DNA of 6,856 bases from an uncultured Prevotellaceae bacterium (lineage in GTDB: Bacteria > Bacteroidota > Bacteroidia > Bacteroidales > Bacteroidaceae): contig CALDLA010000135.1 of the NCBI GenBank assembly GCA_937898415.1, forward strand, positions 1-6,856, given 5' to 3'. This document shows, in pieces, positions 5,733 to 6,856 of this stretch. The notes below the pieces were generated by a model. It had not been told where the DNA came from, did no database searches, and saw only the letters and a list, made by a program, of their open reading frames with translations. Positions within the stretch are counted from its first letter, which is position 1. Each line of letters starts with the position of its first letter. The position numbers and the translations under genes were made by a program.

Positions 5733-6128
5733 TTACCAATGATATTTCCTAATAAGTTGCTTAAAGACAGGCTCGTCCGTTATTGAAGCGAAGAGTAAGG
5801 CGCAGGTACGGATTTTCAGCACGCCTAATTTACTAAACACTTCATAAACAGGCTTGTCACTGTCCAATAGGACTTGAAAGGCTCTGATTAGCCTTTCTTT
5901 GAGGATAGGATGCTCAATGTAAGCTTTTGCTTCTTCACGACCGTTGAGGCCATAGAAGTCTGTGAGTTTACTTGTGCCAGATCTTTTCAACTGAGGATAT
6001 ACATATCTTACCCAACATTCAAAATCGGGCTTGCCTTCTTCGATTTCAATCAAGGCTTGTTCATACAAGGTATTACCATGAATGGTTTTACCCTCTTGTG
6101 CCGTTATGAATCTCTGTAAATTTTCCAT
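5733..6128 (-). CDS. DUF1810 family protein, divergent
   Basis: This 131-aa soluble protein has the order of landmarks of DUF1810 (PF08837): YEQALIEIEEGK (22-33), Trp39 followed by VYPQL (43-47), an SxKLxxxYGL segment ending at Tyr59-Gly60-Leu61, EAKAYIEHPILKERL (66-80), a helix with VYEVFSKLGVLKIRTCALLF (94-113) and a C-terminal VFKQLIRKY. Members are usually around 140 residues and have no proven biochemical function; some are misnamed calpastatin. Differences from the usual form are notable: the common His-Trp-Met-Trp-Phe core reads Cys-Trp-Val-Arg-Tyr, and the usual LRSSMTLF motif reads IRTCALLF. It starts 3 bp after the 107-aa gene, so the two are co-transcribed. No active-site claim can be made. 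Confidence 0.8.
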   Translation of the reverse strand: MENLQRFITAQEGKTIHGNTLYEQALIEIEEGKPDFECWVRYVYPQLKRSGTSKLTDFYGLNGREEAKAYIEHPILKERLIRAFQVLLDSDKPVYEVFSKLGVLKIRTCALLFASITDEPVFKQLIRKYHW

Positions 6129-6131
6129 TAT

Positions 6132-6455
6132 TTAGTAATCTCTATAAAATATAGCACAATGTTCACTTTCCATATACATGAATTTATATGTTCGATTAAG
6201 GAATTCAAACTCTTCGTCTATTTTATAACATTTTATTTTGTCCTTATAGATAAAATCTCGCAATTCTTCTTTTTTAATTTCAAAAGAGCCGCTAGCGAGA
6301 TTAATACCATAATCCCACATCTTATCTTTAAAAACGACACAGAGTATTAACCCTAATTCTTTCATTCTTCTGTCTTCTGCCTCAACATATCTCTCGAAGT
6401 CCTTATACATATGATTAGCCCATTCTTCTAATTCCTTATTCGATTCTTCTACCAT
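6132..6455 (-). CDS. Unrecognised 107-aa small protein, first gene of the small-protein cassette
   Basis: No known family is recognised. From ATG at 6455 the product has 107 residues. A long charged N-terminal helix (MVEESNKELEEWANHMYKDF and on to about residue 32) leads into a hydrophobic strand LGLILCVVF (34-42), a turn with DYGINLASGSFEIKKEEL, and a C-terminal beta-rich half ending EHCAIFYRDY. This helix-then-sheet arrangement is common in small immunity-type and inhibitor proteins, but nothing specific is visible. A longer reading from TTG at 6485 adds 10 Lys-rich residues; I prefer the ATG, which is preceded by an A-rich leader. It ends 3 bp before the DUF1810 start. The truncated LytTR remnant ends 49 bp upstream. 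I see no strong promoter match in that gap. Confidence 0.62.
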   Translation of the reverse strand: MVEESNKELEEWANHMYKDFERYVEAEDRRMKELGLILCVVFKDKMWDYGINLASGSFEIKKEELRDFIYKDKIKCYKIDEEFEFLNRTYKFMYMESEHCAIFYRDY

Positions 6456-6504
6456 GATTTTATCTTTTTGTAATCTCTTATTCAATTTTAGCTATTCTTC
6501 GTTT

Positions 6505-6687
6505 CTAAACACCAGCCACGGAATAATCCCCCACATTTCTCAAGCGAATATAAGTAAGGGCACGGCGTTTTGCCTTGTCATTCGTCTGTACAAAGTCAGA
6601 ATAGTTGCCGTCGGCACGGACATATACAATCTCGTCCGTAGCGACTCGCACCGATTCGGTGCTGGTAGATATTCTGCACCATACCAT
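6505..6687 (-). pseudogene. Truncated LytTR DNA-binding-domain gene
   Basis: From ATG at 6687 the frame encodes 60 residues. Residues 11-32 (TESVRVATDEIVYVRADGNYSDF) match the start of a LytTR domain, the beta-rich DNA-binding domain of LytR/AlgR-type regulators, in the small stand-alone form common in Bacteroidota. The hallmark is I-x-Y-V-x-A/S-D-G-N-Y (20-29). The match continues to about TYIRL, after which the expected Q-L-G-Q-hydrophobic helix and the following strands are replaced by RNVGDYSVAGV and a stop. Less than half the domain is left, so DNA binding is unlikely. The other frames do not restore the missing part over the next 50 bases, which points to deletion or insertion rather than a simple frameshift. 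It is visibly GC-richer than the genes downstream. Confidence 0.65.
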
Positions 6688-6693
6688 ACACAA

Positions 6694-6856
6694 ACAGATA
6701 TTTATTTGGCAAATTTACGCATTTTTATTGGAATTAGCGAAGAATATATATCATTTTTAACTTTGTTTACTGACATTGCTCCAAAGATACAGTCGTATGG
6801 TACCTGTCTACTACCCCATATTGCTTGCAATGCCGTAAATAGATTCCATAGAAGGG
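6694..6856. other. Upstream edge region with a possible run-in coding tail
   Basis: On the minus strand the frame that enters at 6856 stays open for 29 codons (FYGIYLRHCKQYGVVDRY in its first part) and stops at TAA 6767-6769. It could be the C-terminal tail of a gene to the right, but 29 codons can be open by chance and I recognise no family. A TATCTTTG match (6782-6789, minus) lies inside it without a -33 partner. The remaining bases down to 6694 are AT-rich and look intergenic. Confidence 0.22.
6710..6717 (-). promoter_or_regulatory. Possible -7 box for the LytTR remnant
   Basis: The minus strand reads TAAATTTG, fitting the Bacteroidota TAnnTTTG consensus, 22 bases before the ATG at 6687. 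No TTG element is seen at the expected distance upstream. If active, it would now drive the broken LytTR frame and possibly the small-protein cassette behind it. Confidence 0.33.

Noticed and set aside
6782..6789. Second TATCTTTG box as a promoter for the LytTR remnant
   Set aside because: It has no -33 partner, lies almost 100 bases from the start codon and may fall within a run-in coding frame; the box at 6710-6717 is better placed.
1..6856. CRISPR arrays, tRNA or rRNA genes, insertion sequences
   Set aside because: No regularly spaced repeats, cloverleaf-like or rRNA-like sequence, transposase motifs or paired terminal inverted repeats were seen on either strand.

Overview
The window looks like an accessory (defence- or mobile-element-type) region of a gut Bacteroidota chromosome, Bacteroides/Prevotella-like. 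The evidence is AT-rich DNA, start codons with A/T-rich leaders and almost no Shine-Dalgarno sequence, TAnnTTTG-type -7 boxes, and relatives of proteins common in that phylum (RhuM, AlbA_2/AAA_4, LytTR, and a small DUF6717-like protein). Every gene I can support lies on the minus strand, so transcription runs from high to low coordinates.

In transcription order the layout is as follows. (A) 6856-6505: a possible run-in coding tail, then a LytTR DNA-binding-domain gene cut off after about 45 recognisable residues. (B) 6455-5211: a tight cassette of four small genes. These are an unknown 107-aa protein, a divergent DUF1810 protein, a 53-aa acidic protein found by reading the sequence directly, and a DUF6717-like protein. 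(C) 5210-4948: a non-genic spacer with a higher-GC coding remnant and the promoter of the next operon. (D) 4947-1873: a five-gene operon with gaps of 2, 9 and 11 bp and a final 4-bp overlap, followed 39 bp later by an AT-rich 164-aa orphan. (E) 1276-37: the truncated N-terminus of an AlbA_2/AAA_4 protein, then a full-length RhuM gene.

Block D is the most interesting part. Its order is TerB-like, small beta-rich protein, second TerB-like, 197-aa helical protein, 472-aa helical (TPR-like) protein. The two TerB-like proteins carry the paired Asp-Gly...Glu motifs at matching residue numbers and look like paralogs. None of the usual ter-cluster genes (terC, terD, terZ, terY) is visible, so this is not a standard tellurite operon. 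I read it as a candidate undescribed multi-protein system: two putative metal-binding or scaffold subunits, a small beta-barrel, and two large helical partners made at coupled levels. No nuclease, ATPase or membrane-pore motif is evident, so the effector activity and biological role are unknown.

Three gene remnants (LytTR, the 5087-5203 piece, AlbA_2) sit at the joints between the intact blocks. This suggests the region was assembled by repeated insertion and deletion.
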